A stretch of DNA of 64,000 bases, taken from the NCBI RefSeq assembly GCF_038592985.1, contig NZ_CP151951.1, forward strand, positions 3,401,001-3,465,000. Reading direction: 5' to 3'. Source of the DNA: Paenibacillus sp. FSL R10-2782 (lineage in GTDB: Bacteria; Bacillota; Bacilli; Paenibacillales; Paenibacillaceae). Position numbers and translations under genes: made by a program. The notes below the pieces were generated by a model. It ran no database searches. It saw nothing but the letters and a program-made list of their open reading frames with translations, and had not been told where the DNA came from. Positions 9,667 to 19,544 of the stretch are shown here, one piece after another. Position 1 is the stretch's first letter. The number at the start of each line of letters is the position of its first letter.

Positions 9667-10431
9667 ATGAGCCTAACCATACAAATGCTGGGCACAGGCA
9701 GTGCCTTTGCCAAAAAATATTACAACAATAACGCATTGCTGGACAGCGGAGAAGGCAAGCTGCTAATCGACTGTGGAACAACCGCTTCGCTGGCTCTTCA
9801 CCAAATGGGCGTCCCATTGCCCGAAATTGACGCCATTCTAATCACCCATATTCACGCCGATCATGTCGGAGGTCTGGAAGAGTTTGGCTTTCAATTGAAT
9901 ATCCTTCATGGTCGCAAACCTGTGCTTTGTATCGCAGAGCCGCTAATTCATCTATTGTGGGAAAATACACTTAAGGGCGGGATGTCACAGCAAGGCATGG
10001 TTGACAAGCTGGAGGATGTGTTTGAGGTAAATGTGCTGACGCCTGGTGAATCCACCAACCTAGTATCCGGCATCAAAGTTGAACTCATTCCTACTCGTCA
10101 TATCCCCGGTAAAGACAGCTACTCCCTGTTCATTAATGACCGTCTTTTTTATAGTGCGGATATGACCTTTGATCCAGGCCTGCTGAATCAACTGGTACAC
10201 GAGCGGGGCTGTCGCAGCATTTTGCATGAGGTTCAATTACAGGGTGCAGGAGAAGTCCATACGACGTTGGACGAGTTGCTCAGCTTGCCAATCCCGCTTC
10301 AAGAGCAGATTCATCTTATGCACTATAGTGACGATATGGAGCAATTCAAGGAAAAAGCTGGAGTCATGTCCTTTCTGGAGCAGCAGCGCGTATACAACAT
10401 TGTGGAGCTGGAACGCACAGAGCAAAAATAA
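9667..10431 (+). CDS. metallo-beta-lactamase fold hydrolase
   Basis: A 254-residue cytoplasmic protein of the RNase Z-like branch of the MBL superfamily. It begins with the MLGTGSAFAKKYYNNNALL strand pair and holds the zinc motif HIHADH at residues 61-66, a second metal region with RHIPGKDSYSL and the bridging Asp in FYSADMTF. The C terminus lacks the His-Thr-rich tail of true RNase Z. The substrate is unknown; phosphodiesters are likely for this branch. AGGAGGGTG before the ATG. Confidence 0.85.
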   Translation: MSLTIQMLGTGSAFAKKYYNNNALLDSGEGKLLIDCGTTASLALHQMGVPLPEIDAILITHIHADHVGGLEEFGFQLNILHGRKPVLCIAEPLIHLLWENTLKGGMSQQGMVDKLEDVFEVNVLTPGESTNLVSGIKVELIPTRHIPGKDSYSLFINDRLFYSADMTFDPGLLNQLVHERGCRSILHEVQLQGAGEVHTTLDELLSLPIPLQEQIHLMHYSDDMEQFKEKAGVMSFLEQQRVYNIVELERTEQK

Positions 10432-10456
10432 TACTGGATTCAAAGTGAGAAAGCAA

Positions 10457-10499
10457 AAAGCCGCCGGGTTTCCAACTGGAAAAGAACCTGGCGGCTTTG
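10457..10499. terminator. bidirectional intrinsic terminator
   Basis: A 14-bp stem with one mismatch (AAAGCCGCCGGGTT against AACCTGGCGGCTTT) lies between the convergent MBL-fold and DUF3892 genes, flanked by A-rich and T-rich ends. Confidence 0.8.
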
Positions 10500-10551
10500 C
10501 CATATACTTGCGTGTAATTATGTGCTTAGTGATAGATGCTTGAAATGAACG

Positions 10552-10788
10552 TCAGAACAACGGCAATTGATCCAAATTATTCGTAGGATCTCCATCAGCA
10601 TCGCCACGAATCCGTTTGCTTCCGTCCTTGGCTTTGAATACATTGACCCCGGCAATCGAGCCTGCTTCAATTTCATTCAGAGCCTGACTGTAATCCAAAA
10701 CTCGTCCGGTAGATGTCTGAAATGACGTCAGATCACCATCACCGTTTTTACGTACTGCCGTAATTTGTTCCCGTTCTGCATTAGCCAT
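10552..10788 (-). CDS. DUF3892 domain protein
   Basis: A 78-residue small protein with the DUF3892 pattern: REQITAVRKNGDGDLTSF, then GRVLDYSQALNEIEAGSIAGVNVF and a C-terminal IRGDADGDPTNNLDQLP. Proteins of this family are short, soluble and of unknown function, and common in Firmicutes. AAGGAG about nine bases before ATG 10788 fixes the start; the longer frame to 10809 has no ribosome site. Confidence 0.85.
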   Translation of the reverse strand: MANAEREQITAVRKNGDGDLTSFQTSTGRVLDYSQALNEIEAGSIAGVNVFKAKDGSKRIRGDADGDPTNNLDQLPLF

Positions 10789-10876
10789 GCTGCATCGCTC
10801 CTTATCCATAGTGTAGTGGAGGAACTTTTACTAGCATGCACCCTATACAGAATTATATGCATCTTTGGGCTGCCGG

Positions 10877-11323
10877 CTACAGCTTTTTGCGCATGCGTAC
10901 ATGTGGAATCCCGGCATCGTTGAAAGGTTCTTCCGAAATCGTCTCGTAACCGAGCTTCTCGTAAAACTTTTCAGCTTGACATTGAGCATCCAGTAGCGAA
11001 TGCCGCAGCCCCAGCTCCCGTGCGCGTTCCTCCAGAGCCAGCAGTAATATACGTCCGTAACCTCCGGAGCGATGCTCCTTGAGAACTGCAATACGTTGCA
11101 TTTTAGCTGTATCTTCCTCATAATAGGTCAAGCGTCCCGTTGCCACCATCTCACCATGATCAGAGATCAACAAATGATGTGCAGTATCCCCCAGCTTGTC
11201 AAAATGGTCAATTTCAATATCGGCAGGAACTTTCTGCTCCTCGACAAACACCTTGGTACGGATTAATATCGCTGCCTGTAGCTGTTCTTCTGTCGTCACA
11301 CTAATAATTTCTGCGGCCATCAT
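10877..11323 (-). CDS. GNAT family N-acetyltransferase
   Basis: A 148-residue GNAT protein close to the ElaA/YjcF group: TKVFVEEQKVPADIEIDHFD near the N terminus, MQRIAVLKEHRSGGYGRILL forming the acetyl-CoA pyrophosphate loop (R-x-x-G-x-G/R), and a C-terminal EKLGYETISEEPFNDAGIPHVRM. It acetylates an unknown amine. Two adjacent ATG codons (11323 and 11320) both follow AAGGGGGGG, so the start is uncertain by one residue. Confidence 0.88.
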   Translation of the reverse strand: MMAAEIISVTTEEQLQAAILIRTKVFVEEQKVPADIEIDHFDKLGDTAHHLLISDHGEMVATGRLTYYEEDTAKMQRIAVLKEHRSGGYGRILLLALEERARELGLRHSLLDAQCQAEKFYEKLGYETISEEPFNDAGIPHVRMRKKL

Positions 11324-11461
11324 CCGCCCCCCCTTATCACTGCTTCAATTTGCGAACCCACTAAATTTGAATTATATATATAAATGGTAATGAAGTACAA
11401 GCTTATTTCTATTTTTCTACTTTACAATTATGGTTAATACATGATATTATCTAATAACCGA

Positions 11462-11533
11462 AGGACGGTAGCTCAGCGGGAGAGCATTATCTTGACAGGG
11501 TAAGGGTCATGGGTTCGATCCCCATCCGTCCTA
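11462..11533 (+). tRNA. tRNA-Val (anticodon GAC)
   Basis: A complete cloverleaf: acceptor AGGACGG/CCGTCCT, D stem GCTC/GAGC, anticodon stem TTATC/GGTAA with loop TTGACAG, and T arm ATGGG-TTCGATC-CCCAT, then discriminator A. CCA is not encoded. A terminator follows directly. Confidence 0.95.
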
Positions 11534-11539
11534 TACGTC

Positions 11540-11567
11540 AAAAGCCTTGATACTCAAGGCTTTTTTA
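11540..11567 (+). terminator. intrinsic terminator of tRNA-Val
   Basis: AAAAGCCTTGA and TCAAGGC form a tight hairpin with a 3-base loop followed by a T run, seven bases after the tRNA. Confidence 0.85.
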
Positions 11568-11982
11568 TTTGCCTGAAAATAAAAAAATCTCATAGTTAGA
11601 ACTCCAAGTGACTTATTGTGTATATCCCCCTTCTCTCTTCTTCATTCACTTTATCCACCTGTTATAAAAATCTCTTCCTATCTATGAAAATGAAATAAAT
11701 TCTATTCCTGATTGAAAGAGCCACTCATCTCCACAGTAGCTTTGCCGTGACAAAATTTACATTTTATAAAATTTATTGAAAATATAATGAAAATTAAATG
11801 ATGTTTTCAAATAATAATGATTGAAAAACTTTTTCATTTCCATAAAATTTCTTATGTAAACACTTATATAACTATTTTTCACACAACATACTTGTTCACT
11901 TGGTTTAAAATAAGGCGTATACTGGTTCACGAATTGTTCAAGTTTTAACTAAATGTAATTTTCTAGAAAGAAGGAATTAGAA
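11568..11982 (+). other. AT-rich leader region of the malic enzyme gene
   Basis: About 415 bases without an open frame. It is very AT-rich, with several A and T tracts. A TATACT hexamer at 11918-11923 could be the -10 box of the malic enzyme promoter; no good -35 box is seen at 17 bases. The ribosome site AAGAAGGAATT is just before 11983. I see no riboswitch-like fold. Confidence 0.4.
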
Positions 11983-13701
11983 ATGCGTGCTTTTCAATTG
12001 ACTGAAGATGGTTCTATCGAAACCAAATTAACTGGAAAGGAATTGCTGGCTAATCCATTGCTGAATAAAGGAGTGGCTTTTACTCTTGAAGAACGGCAGC
12101 AGCTTGGACTTGACGGTCTCCTTCCTCCTACCATATTGACCATTGAGGAACAGGTTCAACGGGTTTACGAGCAATTTCAGAGCCAACCGGATGATTTGCG
12201 TAAAAATATCGCGTTAAACGATCTGTTTAACCGGAATACAGTCCTATACTATCGCTTGCTCTCCGAGCACCTAAGCGAAATGCTTCCGATTGTTTATACT
12301 CCAACGGTCGGTCAGGCTATACAGGAATACAGTCATGAATACCACAAACCCGGCGGTATGTATCTATCTATTGATAACCTTTCCGCCATTAAAGAAGCTT
12401 TTAAAAATTTGGACCTGGACCCTGAGGATATTGACCTCATCGTAGCCACGGATTCCGAAAGTATTCTGGGAATCGGGGACTGGGGAGTTGGTGGAATTAA
12501 TATCTCCATCGGTAAGCTTGCTGTATATACTGCCGCTGCCGGTATTGATCCTAGCCGGGTGCTGGCAGTTGTTCTTGATGCAGGTACGAACAACGAAAAA
12601 CTATTGGAAGATCCTTTATACATGGGGAACCGTCACAAGCGTGTTCGCGGAGAACAATATGACCAATTTATTGACACCTATGTTCAGACTGCACTGTCTT
12701 ATTTTCCGAATGCGCTACTGCACTGGGAAGACCTGGGCAATATCAACGCCCGGAACATTATCAATAAATACGGAAGCAGTATTTTGACATTTAATGATGA
12801 TATTCAAGGCACTGGTGCAGTTACGCTCGCAGGTGTTATGTCTGGTGTCAAACTGTCTGGAGTCCCACTGAGCAAGCATCGAGTTTTGGTCTTTGGTCCA
12901 GGAGCCGCTGGTATCGGTAATGCAGATCAAATTAGTGCAGCCATGATGCTGGAAGGACTATCGGAAACCGAAGCAAGAAGTAACTTCTGGGCTTATGATT
13001 ACCGCGGTCTGCTTACTAATGAAACAGAAGGACTTTTCCCATTCCAGGTTCCTTATGTACGGGACGCCGCAGAATGTCGTGATTGGGAACGTGTGGAGGA
13101 CGGCAAAATTCCACTTCTTGAAGCCATTCGCCGGGTGAAACCAACCATTTTGATCGGAACCTCCGGTGTTACCGGAGCATTTAGTGAGGAAATCGTTAAA
13201 GAAATGGCAAAGCATACAGAACGTCCTATTATTATGCCTATGTCTAATCCGACTCCACTGGCTGAAGCAACTCCAGAAGACTTGATCCACTGGACTGAAG
13301 GAAAAGCATTGATTGCAACAGGCAGCCCTTTTGAACCGGTAACCTATAATCATGTTAAGTTTGAAATTGGACAATCCAATAATGCTTTCGTGTTCCCCGG
13401 TCTTGGACTTGGCGCGATTGTAGTGAAATCCAAAATCATCACAGACAGCATGTTCGCCGCCGCTGCCCATGCAGTAGCCGATAGGGTCGATTTGTCTCAG
13501 CCTGGAGCTTCCCTGCTGCCGAAAATCAACGAGTTGCGTGAAGTATCTGTAGCTGTAGCTGTAGCTGTTGCGGAGGCTGCGGTCCAGGATGGCGTAGCAC
13601 GTCACCAGCCCGATGATATCCGCCAAGCGGTTCGGGATGCAATGTGGGACTGCAAGTATAGACCGATCAAACAGAATGGCAATGCAACGGTCCTGGTTTA
13701 A
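11983..13701 (+). CDS. malS: malic enzyme (malate dehydrogenase, oxaloacetate-decarboxylating), MalS type
   Basis: A 572-residue enzyme that converts malate to pyruvate and CO2 with reduction of NAD(P). It follows the long bacterial form end to end: [20 protein letters not shown] (catalytic Tyr), [28 protein letters not shown], the metal region [17 protein letters not shown] then [16 protein letters not shown] with the ligand Asp, the nucleotide-binding [12 protein letters not shown], and [10 protein letters not shown]. It is most like Bacillus MalS; cofactor preference cannot be told. A pseudogene of an AEC-type permease lies directly downstream, as malic enzyme and malate permease genes are neighbours in Bacillus. 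Confidence 0.92.
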   Translation: MRAFQLTEDGSIETKLTGKELLANPLLNKGVAFTLEERQQLGLDGLLPPTILTIEEQVQRVYEQFQSQPDDLRKNIALNDLFNRNTVLYYRLLSEHLSEMLPIVYTPTVGQAIQEYSHEYHKPGGMYLSIDNLSAIKEAFKNLDLDPEDIDLIVATDSESILGIGDWGVGGINISIGKLAVYTAAAGIDPSRVLAVVLDAGTNNEKLLEDPLYMGNRHKRVRGEQYDQFIDTYVQTALSYFPNALLHWEDLGNINARNIINKYGSSILTFNDDIQGTGAVTLAGVMSGVKLSGVPLSKHRVLVFGPGAAGIGNADQISAAMMLEGLSETEARSNFWAYDYRGLLTNETEGLFPFQVPYVRDAAECRDWERVEDGKIPLLEAIRRVKPTILIGTSGVTGAFSEEIVKEMAKHTERPIIMPMSNPTPLAEATPEDLIHWTEGKALIATGSPFEPVTYNHVKFEIGQSNNAFVFPGLGLGAIVVKSKIITDSMFAAAAHAVADRVDLSQPGASLLPKINELREVSVAVAVAVAEAAVQDGVARHQPDDIRQAVRDAMWDCKYRPIKQNGNATVLV

Positions 13702-13759
13702 GATTAGCGATCAACGACAGGTTGTACTTGCTTACAAGCAAAGTAATTATTGATTACCC

Positions 13760-13788
13760 GATGTCCGCCAGTCATTTGGCGGACATCT
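13760..13788 (+). terminator. intrinsic terminator of the malic enzyme gene
   Basis: An 11-bp perfect stem GATGTCCGCCA/TGGCGGACATC with a short loop and a T-rich tail. Confidence 0.8.
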
Positions 13789-13808
13789 TCATTATTGGAG
13801 GCGACATC

Positions 13809-14047
13809 ATGGCTACAGGTCATATTTTCATCATTTAGTTCCTATTTTCTTTGTCATTTTAATTGGTTATTTTGCAGGCTTGTTAAAGCATTTAACCCTG
13901 TTTCTTAGGATTATCGGCTTTTATATCGTATTGTTCGTAGGGTATCGCTTAATAGCCAAAAAAGCTCTAGCCGCATCTGCATTTGTCATCAGCTCAGTAT
14001 TGTCGCTTATTTCCCTCCCCTTGCTCATTTCATTGCTTATTATTTAA
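13809..14047 (+). pseudogene. remnant of an AEC-family (auxin efflux carrier / malate permease type) transporter
   Basis: GGAGG followed by ATG at 13809 opens the frame MATGHIFII and then stops. Adding one T to the TTT run at about 13834-13836 restores a frame that continues LVPIFFVILIGYFAGLL, then KHLTLFLRIIGFYIVLF, and ends AASAFVISSVLSLISLPLL with a stop at 14047. The first part is the typical first helix of AEC permeases (PIF-xxx-GY) and the last part resembles the final helices with the SVLSL-xx-PLL motif. About 80 codons remain of some 300, so the middle is deleted and the front is frameshifted. Its position after a malic enzyme gene agrees with the Bacillus maeA-ywkB arrangement. Confidence 0.65.
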
Positions 14048-14180
14048 GGGACAGAATTTTTTTCTATAAGCCTCGACGTGATGCATACATATACATGACC
14101 TTAGGGTGCCCATCTGTTACTTAATCTCTTATTTTTTAAATATTGTCCAAACAATAAAATGAATTATTCATGCAGACAAA

Positions 14181-14226
14181 CGGTGGTTCCACAATGTTAT
14201 TTAGATGTAAGCCACCGCTTTTTATT
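14181..14226 (+). terminator. possible terminator
   Basis: CGGTGG pairs with CCACCG across a loop of about 25 bases, then CTTTTTATT. It may be the old terminator of the decayed permease gene. The stem is short and the loop long. The rest of 14048-14417 is AT-rich with no gene. Confidence 0.4.
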
Positions 14227-14417
14227 ATAGATAATCCCATTTTTTCTATATGAAAATGAAAATAATATTTGTCGGTTTTTGTCACTATATTTCACTAATA
14301 TGTAACCGATATTCTCCAAATTTAATAAATACCTAACATTTAGAAAGCAAATTGACGAAGTATATAAGAGATAGGTTGTAAATTAAAAATAATTTTAAAT
14401 TAAAGGAGAAGAAGCAC

Positions 14418-16181
14418 GTGAAAAATTTGAAGTGGAGCACTATGTCCTTTTTTGGCAAAAATCTATTAATTTCTTTTATCAACATCGTATTAATAGGTAC
14501 TATTCTCATTACATCCAGCTACATACTCCAAAAGAATATTCTGACCACACAGTTGCAAGACCAGGTTAAGGTGTTAACCAAAAAATGGGCAAATGATGTT
14601 GACAAAGCAAAATTTCAACAAGCGCTAAACGAAAAAGATTATAACGGTCCTGTTCAGCAGGAATTGCGTACATTTCTCGATTCTATTCACACACTCTATC
14701 CTAATGTTGCCCAAGCTTACATATTTGGCACAGAGCTAAAAGAAGGGAATCAAACCTCTGTTATTAGCATTCCCACAAATCTGGTTCAATCTTTCCAAGA
14801 CTCAAAGCTGAATATAGGGGGAATGTACACGCTCCCTAATGAAATCACAAAAACTGTAAATGAAATGCTTCAATCCAAGCTACCGGCGCTGAGCAACTTT
14901 TACACTGATGATTTTGGTACTTGGACTACCATTGCTTATCCTCTTACTGATGATAGCGGTCAAATTACAAGTGCCATTTTCTTTGACGTAGACGCAAGTT
15001 CTGTACCTGCCGGACTTCAAAAGCTGCTTATATATGGTGTTTCATTGCTCATTCTGTTCCTTGCTATTTTCTTAACCATTCAATATGTGCTGGTAAAACG
15101 TACCCTTTCCCCGATTCGCAGCTTGATGAAGGGCATTGATGAAGTGAGCGAGGGAAATCTGAATGTTAGCATCAAAACAGGCCAGGATGATCTTGGCATT
15201 ATCAATCAAAAGTTTAATACCATGATCAAACGTATTAACGATACGATGGTAAAAGTACAGGATACGACGCAAGAGGTTACAGGATCAGCTCAGGAATTGC
15301 TAAGTATTAGCGAGAAAAACAGTGCGAATACGAACATCATTAACAGCAATATTCAGGAAATAACCCAAGGACTTGAATCCCAGGATCACGCTGCGCTTGA
15401 AAGCTCCCGGGCTATGAATGAAATGTCTACGGTTATCCAAACCATTGCTGAAAGCTCATCTTCCGTAGCAGATCAAGCTTATTCCATGGAAAAACGCTCG
15501 GTAGAAGGCAACCAGGTAGCCCAAAAGCTATCTACTCAAATGGATTCTATCTCCACTACAATTGAAAGAACAGTTGATTCCGTTAATGCGCTACAGAACC
15601 GATCTAACGAAATCAGTAATATTGTAAGCATCATTACAGGCATTGCCAGCCAAACCAATCTGCTCGCACTGAATGCCTCCATTGAGGCCGCCAGAGTAGG
15701 TGAGGAAGGTAAAGGTTTTGCAGTAGTAGCAGGAGAAGTGCGTAATTTGGCTGAGCAATCTCAAGAATCCGCTAGACAAATTACCGAGCTTATTGGAGAA
15801 ATTCAAAAGGAAATTGAACAAACAGTAGAAGGAATGAGTCTAGGCTCGAAGGAAGTTCAAATCGGGCTGGAAGTCACACGCCAGACGGGCGAAATGTTCT
15901 CGGAGATTTTGAATGCGGCCAATAATGTATCGTCACAAATTCAGGAGGTATCCAGTGCGACGGAGCAGATTTCAGCCAGCACGCAGGAAATGTCAGCAAC
16001 CTCTGACGAGCTGTCTTCCACAGTAAGCAAAACAGCGGACAGCAGTAAACAAATTGAGCACACCATTGGAGAACAGGCTGAGTCGATGGCTTCTATCGTC
16101 AAAGCTTCCGACAAGCTTACCTTGATGTCCGAGGAGTTAGGAGAGCTTATTTCATTCTTCAAGGTAAATCGGAAATCCTAA
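14418..16181 (+). CDS. methyl-accepting chemotaxis protein
   Basis: A 587-residue transmembrane receptor for chemotaxis. TM1 is about 15-37, an extracellular sensing domain (about 38-200, dCache-like in size) follows, TM2 is about 202-226, then a HAMP linker ([21 protein letters not shown]). The signalling domain carries the conserved hairpin [31 protein letters not shown] near 411-445 that contacts CheA and CheW, and helices with Gln/Glu methylation positions. The start is GTG with AAAGGAGAAG upstream. It is monocistronic. Its ligand is unknown; nearby genes suggest a malate or plant-derived signal only as a guess. Confidence 0.95.
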   Translation: MKNLKWSTMSFFGKNLLISFINIVLIGTILITSSYILQKNILTTQLQDQVKVLTKKWANDVDKAKFQQALNEKDYNGPVQQELRTFLDSIHTLYPNVAQAYIFGTELKEGNQTSVISIPTNLVQSFQDSKLNIGGMYTLPNEITKTVNEMLQSKLPALSNFYTDDFGTWTTIAYPLTDDSGQITSAIFFDVDASSVPAGLQKLLIYGVSLLILFLAIFLTIQYVLVKRTLSPIRSLMKGIDEVSEGNLNVSIKTGQDDLGIINQKFNTMIKRINDTMVKVQDTTQEVTGSAQELLSISEKNSANTNIINSNIQEITQGLESQDHAALESSRAMNEMSTVIQTIAESSSSVADQAYSMEKRSVEGNQVAQKLSTQMDSISTTIERTVDSVNALQNRSNEISNIVSIITGIASQTNLLALNASIEAARVGEEGKGFAVVAGEVRNLAEQSQESARQITELIGEIQKEIEQTVEGMSLGSKEVQIGLEVTRQTGEMFSEILNAANNVSSQIQEVSSATEQISASTQEMSATSDELSSTVSKTADSSKQIEHTIGEQAESMASIVKASDKLTLMSEELGELISFFKVNRKS

Positions 16182-16208
16182 CGATCTACCTTCAATAAAC
16201 CAACGAAA

Positions 16209-16255
16209 ACAAAGAACCTCTATTCTGCATATTGTGCGGATTAGAGGTTCTTTGA
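16209..16255. terminator. bidirectional terminator between mcp and galactanase genes
   Basis: CAAAGAACCTCT and AGAGGTTCTTTG form a 12-bp stem, with inner pairing TGCAT/GTGC, between two convergent genes. Confidence 0.8.
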
Positions 16256-16271
16256 CATACTCTTACGTACT

Positions 16272-17324
16272 CTAGTTTATAAAGCCTTCCAGCGCTGAGG
16301 TTGGCTTACCGTCAGCCTGCCAAGCACCTTTGTTATAGCCCTGATTATAACCTGGGGTTGCAGTCGGCTCCCAATAAAATACTCCCAAGCCTCTGCCGCC
16401 CGCGATACTACGAACCTTCGTTTTGATGTCGGCAATAAATGCCTTGGAGGTTGCAGGTTCATTATATTCCATTCCGATTTCACTGATAACAATACCTTTG
16501 CCGTATTTTGCAATGAGATCATTGGCATTGGTAATCGTCTGGTTCACTTTTCCCTGCCAGTTCGAAGGAGACGGATACAGAGAAAACCCGATGAGGTCAA
16601 ACTGAGCTCCATTGTCAATCAAGCCGCCAATATTCCAGGCTAAGGTGGAGCCATTATCTCCGTTTGCCAGGTGTACGATCGTTTTAGTACTGCTGCTTAC
16701 CGATTTTACAGCATTATTCCCTGTATTGATGAGCCAGGCGTAGTTTTTCATGTTCACTGAGGCTTTGCCGTCTTCCCAGAGCATTCCATTGTTCGTTTCA
16801 TTGCCGATTTGCACCCAATCCGGGGTTACCCCCTTGCTTTTCATCGTGTTCATAACATAAACCGTATGAGACCAGACCGCATCCATAAGTTGCGTAAATG
16901 TAAGATTTCGCCACGCATAAGGTTTGTTCTGCTGTCCGGGATCAGCCCATGAATCGCTGTAGTGCAGCGTCAGCATGACGCTCATACCCAATTTTTTAGC
17001 TCGCTGCGCCAGTTCTGCTGCCTTTTCGGCATTCATGTATCCGCTTCCATAATCTTTCATGTCAGGGTTTACCCACACCCGGATACGCACCGAATTGATC
17101 TGATAATCGTCCCGCAAAATTTGCAGTACATCTCGGCGAACCCCTTTTTTATCCTTCCAGGTCATACCTTGCGCTTCCATTCCTGCTACCCAGCTTATAT
17201 CTGCTCCTTTGGCAAAAGCAGGGGCGGCCGAGACCGCACCTAATCCCGCAGAGCCAAATGGATACAAAAAGCTGGATAACAAGATCAACATCGCAAATAC
17301 CATAGTCCGTTTACTTGTTTTCAT
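16272..17324 (-). CDS. ganB: secreted arabinogalactan endo-beta-1,4-galactanase, GH53
   Basis: A 350-residue exported enzyme that cuts beta-1,4-galactan of pectin side chains. MKTSKRTMVFAMLILLSSFLY is a signal peptide, cleaved near VSAAPAFA. The GH53 barrel begins KGADISWVAGMEAQG. The acid/base Glu is at about 177 in WVQIGNETNNG and the nucleophile at about 282 in GIVISEIGMEYNEP. The calcium-loop insert of Bacillus GanB is largely absent, which fits the shorter length. GGGGGATGACTT precedes the ATG. It is the last gene of a galactan cluster with GH42, ABC permeases and a two-component system. Confidence 0.95.
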   Translation of the reverse strand: MKTSKRTMVFAMLILLSSFLYPFGSAGLGAVSAAPAFAKGADISWVAGMEAQGMTWKDKKGVRRDVLQILRDDYQINSVRIRVWVNPDMKDYGSGYMNAEKAAELAQRAKKLGMSVMLTLHYSDSWADPGQQNKPYAWRNLTFTQLMDAVWSHTVYVMNTMKSKGVTPDWVQIGNETNNGMLWEDGKASVNMKNYAWLINTGNNAVKSVSSSTKTIVHLANGDNGSTLAWNIGGLIDNGAQFDLIGFSLYPSPSNWQGKVNQTITNANDLIAKYGKGIVISEIGMEYNEPATSKAFIADIKTKVRSIAGGRGLGVFYWEPTATPGYNQGYNKGAWQADGKPTSALEGFIN

Positions 17325-17414
17325 AAGTCATCCCCCATCTGAATTGTGTACACCCCACTGTCTCTGACAAATCGATCCGAATCCCTCACTTGGGAAAACG
17401 ACAGCCATCACACT

Positions 17415-19514
17415 CTATACTATTTCCGATTTGCTCCGCTCTGTCTTTAATACCTTAACAGTATAGGCATCCAATCGAACCTTTCCATCTTCCACCACAT
17501 GATTTTCGAGCATATCCGCATAAATATGTCTATCCAGCCGAATCTCTTGTGGCTCATGAGTGAAATTCAGTATGAAAATATAGTCATGAACTCCATCGGT
17601 ACGAATCGCCGTATTCACTCCATGCGGCAATTGAACATTGAGCGCTTTACTAATTCCTGCGCCATCAATTAAACTTTTGTAAAAATGACTGTGAAATGAT
17701 CCGGTGTTGCGTGAGGCGATATAATAAGCTTTTCCCTGTCCCAAGCGATTCACCGTCAAGGCTGGGCGTCCTGCATAAAAGTCTGAACCGTATACAGCTA
17801 GTACCTCTGCCCCTTCCGTATGAATGAGATCGCACAATTCCACAGCTTCATACTCACCATGCAGATCCAACTCATTGCCTTCAACTGGCAAAATATGATT
17901 ACGGTCGTGATCATGCAGCGCGTCAATCTCTTCCGACCAGATCCCAAGCGTCTTACGAAGCGGTCCCGGAAAGCCTCCAAGGAAGCACAAATCATGTTCA
18001 TCCACGATACCTGACCAATAAGTTGCTACAAAAATGCCACCGCTTTCAACAAACTTTTGGATTCGTTCGCCCACACCGCTGCGCACCATATATAGCATTG
18101 GAGCTACCACAAGTTTGTATTTGGAAAAATCTGCATCCATATGAATGACATCTACAGGCACACCCTGCTCCCACAAAGCCAAATAATGTGCTTCGGCGGT
18201 GTCCTCATATTTCACACCTTTATTTCGCGGCCCTTGTGAATCATTGACCGCCCAGCGGTTCTCCCAGTCAAAAATAACTGCGGTCTCCGCAGGCACTGAT
18301 GTACCGATAACTTTCTCCAGTTTTTCCAGCGCAATACCGACTTCTGTCACATCCCCGAATACCCGAGTGTGCTCATGTCCAACATGATCGACGACTGCAC
18401 CGTGCAGCTTTTCACTCGAACCGCGACTTTTCCGCCACTGAAAATATTGAACTGTGTCTGACCCGTGTGCCACAGCCTGTAAAGACGATAGCAGATGCAT
18501 TCCCGGTCGCTTCAGCTTGCTAACATCTTGCCAGTTCGTCAAACTCGGCGTACTCTCCATTAGCATCCAAGGCTTGCCTCCCTTGATTGAGCGAATAATA
18601 TCATGCATCATAGCCACCTTCGCTGCTTGACGACTCTCATCACCTCCCCTATCATGCCACGTCGGATAACTGTCCCAGGATATCACATCCAGCAAATCGG
18701 CAAACTTCCAGTAATTCAGTCCTTCAAAAAACTCCATAAGATTGGTCGTAACCGGAATTTCCGGGTTGGCTGCCTTGAGCGGTACAATCTCATTTTCAAT
18801 AAAATCTGCGGTCTGATCGGTCACGAAGCGTCTCCAGTCCAAATTCATAGCATGGACTTGTGTTTCACCGTGAGGGGCCGGAGACTCGATTTGGCTCCAA
18901 TCCGTAACCGTGTGACTCCAAAAGGTCGACCACCATGCGTGATTAAGCTTATCCAGCGTACCGTATTTATCCTTCACCCAAACACGAAATGCCTCCTGAC
19001 AATAATCACAGTGACAATCCCCCCCAAATTCATTGGAAATATGCCAACCGATGACAGCCGGATGATTTGCATAACGCTCAGCCAGCTTCGTATTCATGAT
19101 ACGTACTTTTTCCCGGTAGACAGGCGACGTAGAACAGTGATTATGACGAAACCCGTGCAAGTTACGGACACGGTTAGCCTCCACACGCAGTACCTCTGGA
19201 TATTTTTGCGACATCCAGGCCGGTCTTGCTCCACTAGGAGTAGCCAAAAACGCATAGATCCCGTTCTCAGCAAACGAATCCAGGATACGGTCCAGCCATT
19301 CGAACGTGAATACGCCTTCCTCAGGCTCCAATGCCACCCAGGAAAAAATACCTACGGACATCACGTTACATTTAGCCAGTTTCATCAGACGAATATCCTC
19401 TTTTAGCACCTCGGGATAATGCTGCCATTGCTCTGGGTTATAATCCGCCCCATGCAGCATACGTGGAACTCGCTCACTGATTGGCGGGTATTTGATTATG
19501 TTTTGCTGTAACAC
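17415..19514 (-). CDS. ganA: beta-galactosidase, GH42
   Basis: A 699-residue cytoplasmic enzyme that hydrolyses galacto-oligosaccharides delivered by the ABC transporter encoded upstream. It starts with HGADYNPEQW, carries the acid/base Glu at about 162 (WHISNEFGGDCHCDYC, with Cys residues of the GH42 zinc cluster near 167-172) and the nucleophile at about 320 (WMLMESTPSLTNW). The trimerisation and C-terminal beta domains are present. The start is GTG with AAAGGAG ten bases before. It lies 31 bases after the permease gene, so it is likely in the same operon. Confidence 0.95.
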   Translation of the reverse strand: MLQQNIIKYPPISERVPRMLHGADYNPEQWQHYPEVLKEDIRLMKLAKCNVMSVGIFSWVALEPEEGVFTFEWLDRILDSFAENGIYAFLATPSGARPAWMSQKYPEVLRVEANRVRNLHGFRHNHCSTSPVYREKVRIMNTKLAERYANHPAVIGWHISNEFGGDCHCDYCQEAFRVWVKDKYGTLDKLNHAWWSTFWSHTVTDWSQIESPAPHGETQVHAMNLDWRRFVTDQTADFIENEIVPLKAANPEIPVTTNLMEFFEGLNYWKFADLLDVISWDSYPTWHDRGGDESRQAAKVAMMHDIIRSIKGGKPWMLMESTPSLTNWQDVSKLKRPGMHLLSSLQAVAHGSDTVQYFQWRKSRGSSEKLHGAVVDHVGHEHTRVFGDVTEVGIALEKLEKVIGTSVPAETAVIFDWENRWAVNDSQGPRNKGVKYEDTAEAHYLALWEQGVPVDVIHMDADFSKYKLVVAPMLYMVRSGVGERIQKFVESGGIFVATYWSGIVDEHDLCFLGGFPGPLRKTLGIWSEEIDALHDHDRNHILPVEGNELDLHGEYEAVELCDLIHTEGAEVLAVYGSDFYAGRPALTVNRLGQGKAYYIASRNTGSFHSHFYKSLIDGAGISKALNVQLPHGVNTAIRTDGVHDYIFILNFTHEPQEIRLDRHIYADMLENHVVEDGKVRLDAYTVKVLKTERSKSEIV

Positions 19515-19544
19515 TATAAATCATCTCCTTTTAATCAATGCGGT

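Noticed and set aside
12958..13626. 222-codon minus-strand frame
   Set aside because: Antisense to the malic enzyme gene; the translation is rich in Cys, Phe and His with no domain.
18603..19406. 267-codon open frame on the plus strand
   Set aside because: It lies antisense to the clear GH42 gene; the translation is rich in Arg, His and Cys with no domain, as expected for a shadow frame.
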